Part shown: in pieces, positions 17,302 through 25,001 of the stretch
How positions within the stretch are numbered: position 1 is the stretch's first letter
How the letters are laid out: every line of letters starts with the position of its first letter
Origin: Kingella denitrificans ATCC 33394
Lineage (GTDB): Bacteria > Pseudomonadota > Gammaproteobacteria > Burkholderiales > Neisseriaceae
Direction: 5' to 3'
Assembly: GCF_000190695.1 (NCBI RefSeq)
Contig: NZ_GL870929.1
Span: 907,620-971,619, forward strand
Length of the DNA: 64,000 nt
Position numbers and translations under genes: made by a program
The notes under the pieces: model-generated
Database searches by the model: none
The model's input: only the letters and a program-made list of their open reading frames with translations
What the model was told of the DNA's origin: nothing

Positions 17302-18672
17302 ATGTTGAAAAAAGTATTGATTGCCAACCGGGGCGAAATCGCCCTGCGGATTTTGCGCGCCTGCCGCGAAATGGGCATTGCCACCGTTGCCGTGCATTCC
17401 GAAGCCGACCGCGAAAGCCTGCACGTCAAACTGGCGGACGAAAGCGTTTGTATTGGCCCCGCGCCATCGCCGCAAAGCTATTTGAACATTCCCGCACTGA
17501 TTTCCGCCGCCGAAGTGACCGGTGCGGACGCCATCCACCCGGGCTACGGCTTTTTGGCCGAAAACGCCAATTTTGCCGAGCAAGTGGAAAAATCCGGCTT
17601 CATCTTCATCGGCCCGAAAGCCGACACCATCCGCCTGATGGGCGACAAAGTTTCCGCCAAACACGCCATGATTGAAGCGGGCGTGCCCTGCGTTCCCGGC
17701 TCGGAAGGCGCATTGTCGGACGACCCGGCGGAAATCCTGAAAACGGCAGACAAAGTCGGCTTCCCCGTCATCATCAAAGCATCGGGCGGCGGCGGCGGAC
17801 GCGGTATGCGCGTCGTTGAAAAGAAAGAAGATTTGATTAAGGCCGTGGAAATGACCAAGGCGGAGGCCGAAGCCGCGTTCGGCAATCCGATGGTGTATAT
17901 GGAACGCTTCCTACAACGGCCGCGCCATGTGGAAATCCAAGTGCTGGCAGACGAACACGGCAATGCGATTTATCTGGGCGAACGCGACTGCTCCATGCAG
18001 CGCCGCCACCAAAAAATCATCGAAGAAGCGCCCGCGCCGTTCATCACGCCCGAAGAGCGCGCCAAAATCGGCCAATCGTGCGCCGATGCCTGCAAACGTA
18101 TCGGCTACCGCGGCGCAGGCACGTTCGAGTTCCTGTATGAAGACGGCGAGTTCTTCTTCATCGAAATGAACACGCGCGTGCAGGTGGAGCACCCGATTAC
18201 CGAGCTGGTCACTGGAGTGGACATCGTGCAGGAACAGCTTCGCGTGGCCGCAGGATTGCCACTGCAATACCGTCAGGAAGACATCGTGCTGAAAGGCCAT
18301 GCGTTTGAGTGCCGCATCAACGCGGAAGACCCGTACACCTTCATCCCCAGCCCCGGCCTGATTGAAAGCTGTCACCTGCCCGGCGGCTTGGGCGTGCGCG
18401 TGGACAGCCACATTTACCAGGGCTACAAAATCCCGCCGAACTACGACAGCCTCATCGGCAAAATCTGCGTACACGGCAAAACGCGCGAACTGGCAGTGGC
18501 AAAAATGCGCGTCGCCATGGACGAATTGGCGGTGAACGGCATCAAAACCAACGCGCCGCTGCACCGCGATTTGTTCCGCGACGAAGGCTTTATCAAAGGT
18601 GGCGTTTCCATCCATTATCTGGAACACTGGCTGGCGGAGCGCAAAGAGCGTTTGGCCAAAGAAAAAGCCTAA
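17302..18672 (+). CDS. accC: Biotin carboxylase subunit of acetyl-CoA carboxylase
   Basis: ATP-grasp enzyme that carboxylates the biotin of AccB. 456 residues: pre-ATP-grasp fold ([19 protein letters not shown]), ATP-binding glycine loop ([14 protein letters not shown]), the [16 protein letters not shown] segment, [16 protein letters not shown] with metal and biotin ligands, and the biotin-carboxylase C-terminal domain. AGGAAAAC precedes the ATG. It forms a pair with accB. Confidence 0.98.
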   Translation: MLKKVLIANRGEIALRILRACREMGIATVAVHSEADRESLHVKLADESVCIGPAPSPQSYLNIPALISAAEVTGADAIHPGYGFLAENANFAEQVEKSGFIFIGPKADTIRLMGDKVSAKHAMIEAGVPCVPGSEGALSDDPAEILKTADKVGFPVIIKASGGGGGRGMRVVEKKEDLIKAVEMTKAEAEAAFGNPMVYMERFLQRPRHVEIQVLADEHGNAIYLGERDCSMQRRHQKIIEEAPAPFITPEERAKIGQSCADACKRIGYRGAGTFEFLYEDGEFFFIEMNTRVQVEHPITELVTGVDIVQEQLRVAAGLPLQYRQEDIVLKGHAFECRINAEDPYTFIPSPGLIESCHLPGGLGVRVDSHIYQGYKIPPNYDSLIGKICVHGKTRELAVAKMRVAMDELAVNGIKTNAPLHRDLFRDEGFIKGGVSIHYLEHWLAERKERLAKEKA

Positions 18673-18685
18673 ATCCGGCAAAGGC

Positions 18686-18732
18686 AAAAAAGCAGCCTGC
18701 ACTTCGTTTTACAAGGGTGCAGGCTGCTTTTT
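18686..18732 (+). terminator. DUS-pair terminator after accC
   Basis: AAAAAGCAGCCTGCAC, a 16-base loop and GTGCAGGCTGCTTTTT form a perfect stem with a T tail, 14 bases after the accC stop. Confidence 0.85.
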
Positions 18733-18800
18733 ACCAACCTATACAATTACCCGCACACGCTATACAATCCCCCATTTCCACACCGCATTTTGCTGTTGCC

Positions 18801-19475
18801 ATGATGTATCCACAACTCTCGTTCGATTTTGACGAAACCGCCTATCCGCGCTTTGACAAACTCCTGGGCAACGCCAATGCGGAACTCATCTACATCTTGC
18901 AGCAGGAACACGACCAATTCCTTTATTTGTGGGGCGAACAAGGTTCGGGCAAAAGCCACATTTTGCAGGCATGGGTCGGGCAGGCGGCACATGCGGGGCA
19001 CAGCGCCCTGTATATCGACGTCGGCAAAACCCCGCTGCACGACACCGCCGCCGAATACGATTTCGTCGCCATCGACCAAGTCGAACGGCTCAACGACCAA
19101 GAACAAGCCGTTTTGTTCGATATTTTCAACCATTTCCGCAACAGCCAAAAAGGCCACCTGCTCCTATCCGCCGACGTGCCGCCCGGCCGCCTGCACCTGC
19201 GCGAAGATTTGCGCACCCGCATGAGCTATTGCCTGGTTTACGAAGTGAAATCACTCAGCAGCGAAGAAAAAATTCAAGCATTGGCCAATATGGCGCAGGC
19301 GCGGCAACTGAGCATCGACCCCGACATCTACCGCTACCTGCTCGAACACTGGCGGCAGGATTTGAACAGCCTGCTCACCATGTTCAACGATTTGGCCAAC
19401 TATTCCATCACGCAAGGCAAACCCATCACCCTGCCCCTGCTGCGCAAACTCTTAAAGCAGCAGGAAAACGCATAA
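18801..19475 (+). CDS. hda: DnaA-family regulator Hda
   Basis: DnaA-related AAA+ protein that, with the beta clamp, promotes ATP hydrolysis by DnaA after initiation. The N-terminus has a short clamp-binding-like motif (QLSFDF), followed by Walker A GEQGSGKSHIL (about residue 47), a Walker-B-like VAIDQVERLND and the sensor region. The C-terminal DNA-binding domain of DnaA is missing, and the 224-residue length is typical of Hda. Two adjacent ATGs (18801, 18804) are possible starts; neither has a clear ribosome site. Frames extending further upstream are not supported. metF starts 25 bases downstream. Confidence 0.9.
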   Translation: MMYPQLSFDFDETAYPRFDKLLGNANAELIYILQQEHDQFLYLWGEQGSGKSHILQAWVGQAAHAGHSALYIDVGKTPLHDTAAEYDFVAIDQVERLNDQEQAVLFDIFNHFRNSQKGHLLLSADVPPGRLHLREDLRTRMSYCLVYEVKSLSSEEKIQALANMAQARQLSIDPDIYRYLLEHWRQDLNSLLTMFNDLANYSITQGKPITLPLLRKLLKQQENA

Positions 19476-19500
19476 AAAACCCTCCAACAGGACAACCATC

Positions 19501-20334
19501 ATGACCACCAAACCTTTCAGCTTCGAATTCTTCCCCACCCGCACACCCGAAGGCCGCGCCAAACAGGTCATCACCCGCAAACAGCTGAGCCAGTTCAACC
19601 CGTCGTTTTTCTCCTGCACGTCCGGCGCAGGCGGCAGCACGCGCGAAGGCACCATGCAGACCATCGGCGACATTCTGTCCGAAGGCATTGCCGCCGCACC
19701 GCACCTGCCCTGCATCGGCATGACCGCAGACGAAGTGAAGGCCCTGCTCACGCAATACAAAGCCATGGGCGTGAAACACATTGTCGCCCTGCGCGGCGAT
19801 ATCCCCTCCGGCATCGGCTTGGGTATGGACGGCATGCGTTATGCCAACGAACTGGTGGAACTGATTAAAACCGAACACGGCAGCGATTTCCACGTCGAAG
19901 TGGCCGCCTATCCCGAATTCCACCCGCAGGCGCGCAGTGCCGAAGACGACATCAACCATTTCGTGCGCAAAGTCAATGCCGGTGCCGATTCCGCCATCAC
20001 GCAATATTTTTACAACGCCGATGCCTATTTCCGCTTTGTCGATGACGTGCAAGGACGCGGCGTGCGCATTCCCATCATCCCCGGCATCATGCCGATTGCC
20101 AGCTTTGCCAAACTGGCGCGCTTCTCCGACACTTGCGGCGCCGAAATCCCGCGTTGGCTGCGCCTGAAACTGCAATCGTATGCCGACGACAGCGCCTCCA
20201 TCAAAGCATTGGCCTTGGACGTGGTGACCGACATGTGCGAACGCCTGCTGCGCGAAGGCGCGCCCGGCCTGCATTTTTACACGCTCAACCAAGCGGGTTT
20301 GGTATCCACCATCTGCCAGCGTTTAGGCTATTAA
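19501..20334 (+). CDS. metF: 5,10-methylenetetrahydrofolate reductase
   Basis: FAD enzyme that reduces methylene-THF to methyl-THF for methionine synthesis. 277 residues forming a single TIM barrel: FSFEFFPTRTPEG at the start, with the catalytic Glu in SFEFFP; VALRGDIPSG; QYFYNADAYFRFVDD and IIPGIMPI. AGGACAACC lies upstream of the ATG. Probably transcribed with hda. Confidence 0.97.
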   Translation: MTTKPFSFEFFPTRTPEGRAKQVITRKQLSQFNPSFFSCTSGAGGSTREGTMQTIGDILSEGIAAAPHLPCIGMTADEVKALLTQYKAMGVKHIVALRGDIPSGIGLGMDGMRYANELVELIKTEHGSDFHVEVAAYPEFHPQARSAEDDINHFVRKVNAGADSAITQYFYNADAYFRFVDDVQGRGVRIPIIPGIMPIASFAKLARFSDTCGAEIPRWLRLKLQSYADDSASIKALALDVVTDMCERLLREGAPGLHFYTLNQAGLVSTICQRLGY

Positions 20335-20380
20335 ACTGCTGCAAAAAGCAGCCTGCACCTTCTCGAAATGGAGAATTCTC

Positions 20381-20734
20381 ATGAAAAACATTGTGTTGAT
20401 ATTTGCCGCCGCTCTCATCCTATCCGCCTGCCGTGCCACGCCGAAAGAATGCACACGCAAAGACATCGTGCCGCCCAAAGAATTACGCCGACCGTCGGTA
20501 CAATACCCTCCGGCATCGCAAAACGACGGCGACGAAGGCACCGTTACACTGCTGCTCGCCGTGCAGACAGACGGCAGCATATCGGATATCCGAATTGCAC
20601 GCAGCAGCGGCTATCAGCGCTTGGATGCCGCCGCAGTAAGAAGTCTCCGCCAAGCCAAATTCCAGCCGGCCACCTGCCACGGCAAACCCATTGCGGTGCG
20701 GATACATCAATCGTTCATATTCAAAATAGACTGA
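20381..20734 (+). CDS. TonB-C-domain-like lipoprotein, copy 1
   Basis: 117 residues: signal peptide with lipobox LSACR (Cys near 18), a short linker, then a domain resembling the TonB C-terminal fold (TVTLLLAVQTDGSISDIRIARSSGYQRLDAAAVRSL, then AKFQPATCHGKPI). Unlike TonB it has no membrane anchor helix or Pro-rich spacer and is presumably lipid-anchored in the periplasm. A Cys pair (near 24 and 99) could form a disulfide. It has a neighbouring tandem copy with matching upstream sequence. Confidence 0.8.
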   Translation: MKNIVLIFAAALILSACRATPKECTRKDIVPPKELRRPSVQYPPASQNDGDEGTVTLLLAVQTDGSISDIRIARSSGYQRLDAAAVRSLRQAKFQPATCHGKPIAVRIHQSFIFKID

Positions 20735-20785
20735 TGGCAGCCCCTCACTGAAGCAGCCTGCACCTTCTCGAAATGGAAAATTCTC

Positions 20786-21148
20786 ATGAAAAACATTGCC
20801 TTGATATTTGCCGCCGCCCTTGCCCTGTCCGCCTGCCGCGCCACACCGAAAGAATGCACACCCAAAGACATCCGGCCGCCGAAAGAGTTACACCGTCCCT
20901 CGTTGCAATACCCTTCGGCATCGCAAGACGTCGGCGACGAAGGCATCGTTACACTACGGTTTATCGTGCAGCCGGACGGCAGCGTATCGGATATCCAAAT
21001 TGCGCGCAGCAGCGGTCATCGGCGCTTGGATGCCGCCGCGCAAAGAAACCTCCGCGACACCAAGTTCCAGCCGGCCACCTGTCACGGCAAACCCATTGCG
21101 ATGCGGATGCATTACTCGTTCACATTCGAACTGACTGACGACAGCTAG
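20786..21148 (+). CDS. TonB-C-domain-like lipoprotein, copy 2
   Basis: 120 residues, clearly paralogous to the gene just upstream: the same signal peptide with lipobox LSACR, then ATPKECTPKDIRPPKEL, TLRFIVQPDGSVSDIQIARS and KFQPATCHGKPIAMRMH. The C-terminal tail (FELTDDS) differs. The two conserved Cys of the mature part are kept. The upstream DUS and leader sequence match those of copy 1, with one base changed in the leader (GAGAAT to GAAAAT). A DUS-pair terminator follows. Role unknown; the TonB-C fold suggests binding to a periplasmic partner or peptidoglycan. Confidence 0.8.
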   Translation: MKNIALIFAAALALSACRATPKECTPKDIRPPKELHRPSLQYPSASQDVGDEGIVTLRFIVQPDGSVSDIQIARSSGHRRLDAAAQRNLRDTKFQPATCHGKPIAMRMHYSFTFELTDDS

Positions 21149-21158
21149 TTTCTCCACG

Positions 21159-21211
21159 AAAGCAGCCTGCACTTTTTGCGACACTCCGCCGCCCCAAAGT
21201 GCAGGCTGCTT
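21159..21211 (+). terminator. DUS-pair terminator
   Basis: AAAGCAGCCTGCACTTT and AAAGTGCAGGCTGCTT form an inverted pair 10 bases after lipoprotein copy 2. Confidence 0.75.
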
Positions 21212-21361
21212 GCATTCGCCCGCATTTGTCATTAAAATGCGCCGCTTTCTTGCAGTATCTTTAACATCACGCCCGTTCCGGCATCCTTCCCCTTTCCATC
21301 AAAACCCGCGCCGCCGCCGCCCAAAGTGCAGGCTGCCTTTATTCTGAAAACACCATCCGTT

Positions 21362-22717
21362 ATGCACGTTTCCGAATTACAAACCAAACACATTACCGAA
21401 CTTTTGGCGCAAGCCGAACAAATGGGCATTGAAAACGCCAACCGCCTGAGAAAACAAGACCTCGTCTTCACCATCGTGCGCAAACTGATGGAAAACGGGC
21501 AAGAATTCATCTGCTCCGGCACGCTCGAAACCCTGCCCGACGGCTACGGCTTCCTGCGCAGCGCCGCCACATCGTATCTGGCCTGCCCGGACGACATTTA
21601 CGTATCGCCGCACCAAATCCGCCGTTTCAACCTGCACACGGGCGACACCATCGAAGGCACCGTGCGCGTGCCCAAAAACGACGAAAAATACTTCGCCCTC
21701 GTACGGCTGGACAGCGTGAACGGCGACCATCCCGAAAAATGCCGCCACAAAATCCTGTTCGAAAACCTCACGCCGCTCTTCCCCGAAAAGCAACTGAAAT
21801 TGGAGCAGGACAACCTCTCGGCCGAAAACATCACCGGCCGCATCATCGACTTGATTTCGCCCATCGGCCTGGGGCAGCGCGCGCTTTTGGTCGCCCCGCC
21901 CAAAACGGGCAAAACCGTGATGCTGCAAAACATTGCCCACGCCATCACCGCCAATTATCCGGATGTGGAACTGATTGTGCTGCTGATTGACGAGCGCCCC
22001 GAAGAAGTGACCGAAATGACCCGTTCCGTGCGCGGCGAAGTGGTGGCTTCCACCTTTGACGAACCGGCGCAACGCCATGTGCAAGTGGCCGAAATGGTGA
22101 TTGAAAAAGCCAAGCGCATGGTGGAACACAAAAAAGACGTGGTCATCCTGCTCGACAGCATCACGCGGCTGGCACGCGCTTACAACACCGTGGTGCCGAC
22201 ATCGGGCAAAATCCTCACCGGCGGCGTGGATGCCAACGCGCTGCACCGCCCCAAACGCTTTTTCGGCGCGGCACGCAACACAGAAGAAGGTGGCTCGCTC
22301 ACGATTATCGCCACCGCGCTGGTCGATACCGGCAGCCGCATGGACGACGTGATTTTTGAAGAATTTAAAGGCACGGGTAATATGGAGCTGAACTTGGAGC
22401 GCCGCCTGGCCGAAAAACGCGTGTTCCCCGCCATCAACATCAACAAATCCGGTACGCGCCGCGAAGAATTGCTGGTGCCGGCCGACCAACTGCAGAAAAT
22501 GTGGGCGCTGCGCCGCGTCATCCATCCGATGGACGATATTGAAGCCGCCGAATTCCTGCTCGATAAAATCAAGAAAACCAAAAACAACGACGACTTTTTC
22601 GATTCCATGCGCGGCGGCTCAACCGTCGGAAAAACGGTGGCGAAAACCACGGTGGCGGCCAAAACCGATTCGCCCGTTGCCAAACCACGCATCCGCAAAA
22701 CCAAAACGGCGGAATAA
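21362..22717 (+). CDS. rho: Transcription termination factor Rho
   Basis: Hexameric RNA helicase that ends transcription. The start at 21362 ([15 protein letters not shown]) gives 451 residues. Features: N-terminal helical domain, the RNA-binding cold-shock fold ([22 protein letters not shown]), Walker A ([11 protein letters not shown]), Walker B ([16 protein letters not shown]), the Q-loop segment [12 protein letters not shown] and the C-terminal ATPase lobe. A tail of roughly 30 residues (about 420-451, [15 protein letters not shown] onward), rich in Lys/Thr/Ala, extends beyond the E. coli length. A DUS-pair hairpin follows. Confidence 0.97.
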   Translation: MHVSELQTKHITELLAQAEQMGIENANRLRKQDLVFTIVRKLMENGQEFICSGTLETLPDGYGFLRSAATSYLACPDDIYVSPHQIRRFNLHTGDTIEGTVRVPKNDEKYFALVRLDSVNGDHPEKCRHKILFENLTPLFPEKQLKLEQDNLSAENITGRIIDLISPIGLGQRALLVAPPKTGKTVMLQNIAHAITANYPDVELIVLLIDERPEEVTEMTRSVRGEVVASTFDEPAQRHVQVAEMVIEKAKRMVEHKKDVVILLDSITRLARAYNTVVPTSGKILTGGVDANALHRPKRFFGAARNTEEGGSLTIIATALVDTGSRMDDVIFEEFKGTGNMELNLERRLAEKRVFPAININKSGTRREELLVPADQLQKMWALRRVIHPMDDIEAAEFLLDKIKKTKNNDDFFDSMRGGSTVGKTVAKTTVAAKTDSPVAKPRIRKTKTAE

Positions 22718-22751
22718 TCAGCAAATAATTGTTTAAACAATATTTTTAAAT

Positions 22752-22790
22752 GTGCAGGCTGCTTTTTAGCGCTCAAAAAGCAGCCTGCAC
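22752..22790 (+). terminator. DUS-pair terminator after rho
   Basis: GTGCAGGCTGCTTTTT and AAAAAGCAGCCTGCAC form a near-perfect stem around a 7-base loop, 35 bases after the rho stop. Confidence 0.8.
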
Positions 22791-22813
22791 CCCACCGACA
22801 CGGAAAACCCATT

Positions 22814-23185
22814 ATGAAGAAACCCCAACGCAACGGCTATGCCCGCATCGACCGCGTGAAAGAGCAAGTGATGCGCGAGCTGGCCGAGCTGGTACGCACC
22901 GAATTGAAAGACCCACGCGCCGGCTTTATCACAATTAACGACGTGGAAGTGAGCCGCGACTACAGCCACGCCACGGTTTACTACACCGTATTGAACGGCG
23001 ACCGCGCTGCCAGCGCGCAGGCTTTGGAAAAGGCCAAAGGCTTCCTGCGCAGCGAGCTGTCGCGGCGCATCACCGTGTTCCGCACGCCGGAATTGCATTT
23101 TGAATACGACGAATCGCTGGAACGCGGCGTGAACCTGTCGCAACTCATCGACCAAGCCGCCGCCGAAAAACCGGTGCAGGATTAA
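22814..23185 (+). CDS. rbfA: Ribosome-binding factor A
   Basis: 123-residue KH-fold assembly factor for the 30S subunit. Typical sequence: [18 protein letters not shown] at the N-terminus, [24 protein letters not shown] and [36 protein letters not shown] precedes the ATG. A DUS-type hairpin follows. It is not next to infB or truB, its usual neighbours. Confidence 0.95.
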   Translation: MKKPQRNGYARIDRVKEQVMRELAELVRTELKDPRAGFITINDVEVSRDYSHATVYYTVLNGDRAASAQALEKAKGFLRSELSRRITVFRTPELHFEYDESLERGVNLSQLIDQAAAEKPVQD

Positions 23186-23198
23186 CCCATTTTGCAAT

Positions 23199-23238
23199 GT
23201 GCTGGCTGCTTTTCGGGCATTCAAAAAGCAGCCTGCAC
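23199..23238 (+). terminator. DUS-pair terminator after rbfA
   Basis: The left arm GTGCTGGCTGCTTTT carries one change from the DUS; the right arm is AAAAAGCAGCCTGCAC. It lies 13 bases after the rbfA stop. Confidence 0.7.
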
Positions 23239-23262
23239 CGCAATCCGAACACCACAGCCGCC

Positions 23263-23922
23263 ATGACCACCATCGCCTTCTGCGCCGGTTCCGCCCGCCC
23301 TTACCTTGCCGCGCTTGACCAAATCCCTGCCGACGTATTGGTCGGCGTCGATGCCGGTGCCAACGCATTGGCCGAACACGGCCGCATTCCCGATTGGGCG
23401 GTGGGCGATTTCGACAGCATCGAGCCGCCTGCCGAATGCCGCCGTATCGTCCGCCTACCCGCGCAAAAAGACGACACGGATTTGGAAGCGGCATTAAGCC
23501 TTGTGTTGGCACATTATCCGCCGGAAAACATTGACCGAATCGTGATTTTGGGCGCATTGGGCGCCGGCAGGCTGGACCATTTGCTGGCCAATGTCTGGCT
23601 GGCGTACCAGCCGCGTTTTGCTCCGTATTTGACCAAAATGCTGTGGCTGGAGCACAACAACCGGATGCAGTTTTTCCAAGCGGGTGAGCATGTGTGGCAA
23701 CGCGATGCCGATAAAAAATATGTTTCGTTCATCGGCATGACCCCGATTAAATCGCTCAGCCTCTCCGGCCTGCTGTATCCGCTGGACAACGCACAGTTTG
23801 CCCGGCCGATGGCTTTGGTCAGCAACGAATGCTTGGGCGGCGAAATGCGGTTTTCGTTCAAATCCGGCTTATTGTGCGGCATTCAAAGCTCGGATTTGCC
23901 GCCCTCCGCCGCTGCAAAATGA
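23263..23922 (+). CDS. Thiamine pyrophosphokinase
   Basis: Transfers pyrophosphate from ATP to thiamine, making the cofactor TPP directly. The start at 23263 (MTTIAFCAGSARPYL) gives 219 residues. Conserved elements: VGVDAGANALAEHGRIPDWAVGDFDSI, the acidic QKDDTDLEAAL, and LGALGAGRLDHLLAN, which matches the G-G-R-x-D-H motif of the catalytic domain apart from one Gly-to-Ala position. A C-terminal thiamine-binding beta domain follows, containing a site-like SNECLGGEMRFSFKSG. It stands alone between rbfA and dksA. Confidence 0.92.
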   Translation: MTTIAFCAGSARPYLAALDQIPADVLVGVDAGANALAEHGRIPDWAVGDFDSIEPPAECRRIVRLPAQKDDTDLEAALSLVLAHYPPENIDRIVILGALGAGRLDHLLANVWLAYQPRFAPYLTKMLWLEHNNRMQFFQAGEHVWQRDADKKYVSFIGMTPIKSLSLSGLLYPLDNAQFARPMALVSNECLGGEMRFSFKSGLLCGIQSSDLPPSAAAK

Positions 23923-23987
23923 GCCGTGCCCGGCGCGGCAATATCCCCTTTCGCGAAAACGTGCTATGATTTGCGCCCTCGCGCTAC

Positions 23988-24016
23988 TTGGCTCTATACA
24001 GTATTCCCATTATATT
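23988..24016 (+). promoter_or_regulatory. dksA promoter
   Basis: TTGGCT, a 17-base spacer and TATATT lie 23 bases before the dksA ATG, a good sigma-70 arrangement. Confidence 0.65.
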
Positions 24017-24038
24017 AACTCAATAAAAAGGACTATTT

Positions 24039-24455
24039 ATGGCAACACTTACCGAACAGGACATCCTTGCTTGGAACGGCCCGGAAAGCGATTATATGAA
24101 CGAACAGCATTTGGCGTTTTTCCGCGCTTTGCTGACCCAAATGCAGAATGATTTGATTTCCCGCGCCGATGCCACCGCTGTGCATCTGCAAGAGCACGAA
24201 ACCGCGCCCGACCCTGCCGACCGCGCATCGCAGGAAGAAGAATACGCGCTGGAACTGCGCACACGCGACCGCGAACGCAAACTGCTGGTGAAAATCCAAG
24301 AATCGCTGCGCGAAATTGATTCGGGCGACTACGGCTACTGCCGCGACACGGGCGAACCCATCGGTTTGCGCCGCCTGCTGGCCCGCCCGACGGCGACTTT
24401 GTCGGTGGAAGCGCAGGAACGCCGCGAACGTTTGAAGAAACAGTTTGCCGATTAA
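24039..24455 (+). CDS. dksA: RNA polymerase-binding factor DksA
   Basis: Binds the secondary channel of RNA polymerase and works with ppGpp, made by the RelA encoded at 52.5 kb. 138 residues: coiled-coil (about 30-105) with the DPADRASQEEE tip, then a zinc-finger-like region GDYGYCRDTGEPIGLRRLLARP. Only one Cys remains (C108); Thr, Ile and Ala occupy positions where classical DksA has cysteines, as in the Cys-poor DksA2-type proteins. AAAAAGGAC precedes the ATG. A DUS hairpin and then a GC-rich terminator follow. Confidence 0.9.
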   Translation: MATLTEQDILAWNGPESDYMNEQHLAFFRALLTQMQNDLISRADATAVHLQEHETAPDPADRASQEEEYALELRTRDRERKLLVKIQESLREIDSGDYGYCRDTGEPIGLRRLLARPTATLSVEAQERRERLKKQFAD

Positions 24456-24469
24456 ATTCCCAGAAGCCC

Positions 24470-24524
24470 AAAAGCAGCCTGCACTTTGCACGGCGCGGTT
24501 TCGCAGCAATATGCAGGCTGCTTT
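24470..24524 (+). terminator. DUS-pair hairpin after dksA
   Basis: AAAAGCAGCCTGCA and TGCAGGCTGCTTT form an inverted pair 15 bases after the dksA stop. Confidence 0.6.
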
Positions 24525-24532
24525 GGGCGATA

Positions 24533-24557
24533 CCCGCGTGTGTTGGCGGGTTTTTTT
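24533..24557 (+). terminator. Rho-independent terminator of dksA
   Basis: CCCGC, an 8-base loop, GCGGG and seven T's: a classical intrinsic terminator not built from DUS. Confidence 0.8.
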
Positions 24558-24641
24558 ATATCATGGGCGAACTGTGCCTCCGCCGCACCTAAACCTAATG
24601 TGTATCGCCCTGATATCCATTGCCCCATCCTCCGACCGAAT

Positions 24642-25001
24642 ATGAATACCCACACTTATTTGCGCGCCGCCCAAGCTGCGTGGTTCGGCCTTATTTTCAT
24701 CACCTTGGCATGGGACGGCTGGTATGCGCCGCTGCATACGGGCTACTGGCTGCCCGCCATCAAACTGCTGCCCCTGCTGCTGCCTTTGCGCGGCATCGTG
24801 TCGGGGCGGGTGTATACCTATCAATATTGCTCCATGCTGATTTTGGCGTATTTTGCCGAATCCATCATGCGTCTGTGGGACATGCAGCCTGCAAGCCGTC
24901 TTTGGGCGGCGGCGGCCATGCTGTGCACCATCGTGTTTTTCGTCTGCAACCTGGCGTATTTGAAACAGTTCAAAACCCCGCGCAAAGGAAAGTCTTCATG
25001 A
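24642..25001 (+). CDS. Small membrane protein, DUF2069-like
   Basis: 119 residues with four predicted membrane segments (about 10-25, 36-52, 60-75 and 84-105), the last followed by a basic tail (KQFKTPRKGKSS). The AWDGWYAP and YCSMLILAYFAESIMRLW segments match the DUF2069 family, small inner-membrane proteins of unknown role in beta- and gammaproteobacteria. Its TGA overlaps the pglL start (ATGA), so the two are translated together. Confidence 0.75.
   Translation: MNTHTYLRAAQAAWFGLIFITLAWDGWYAPLHTGYWLPAIKLLPLLLPLRGIVSGRVYTYQYCSMLILAYFAESIMRLWDMQPASRLWAAAAMLCTIVFFVCNLAYLKQFKTPRKGKSS

Larger units (their letters stand above)
20346..21148 (+). repeat. Tandem gene duplication of the TonB-C-like lipoprotein
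   Basis: Two units offset by 405 bases. Each begins with GCAGCCTGCACCTTCTCGAA, TGGA(G/A)AATTCTC and an ATG followed by the same first codons. The DUS, leader and coding sequence were duplicated together and then diverged. Confidence 0.85.
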
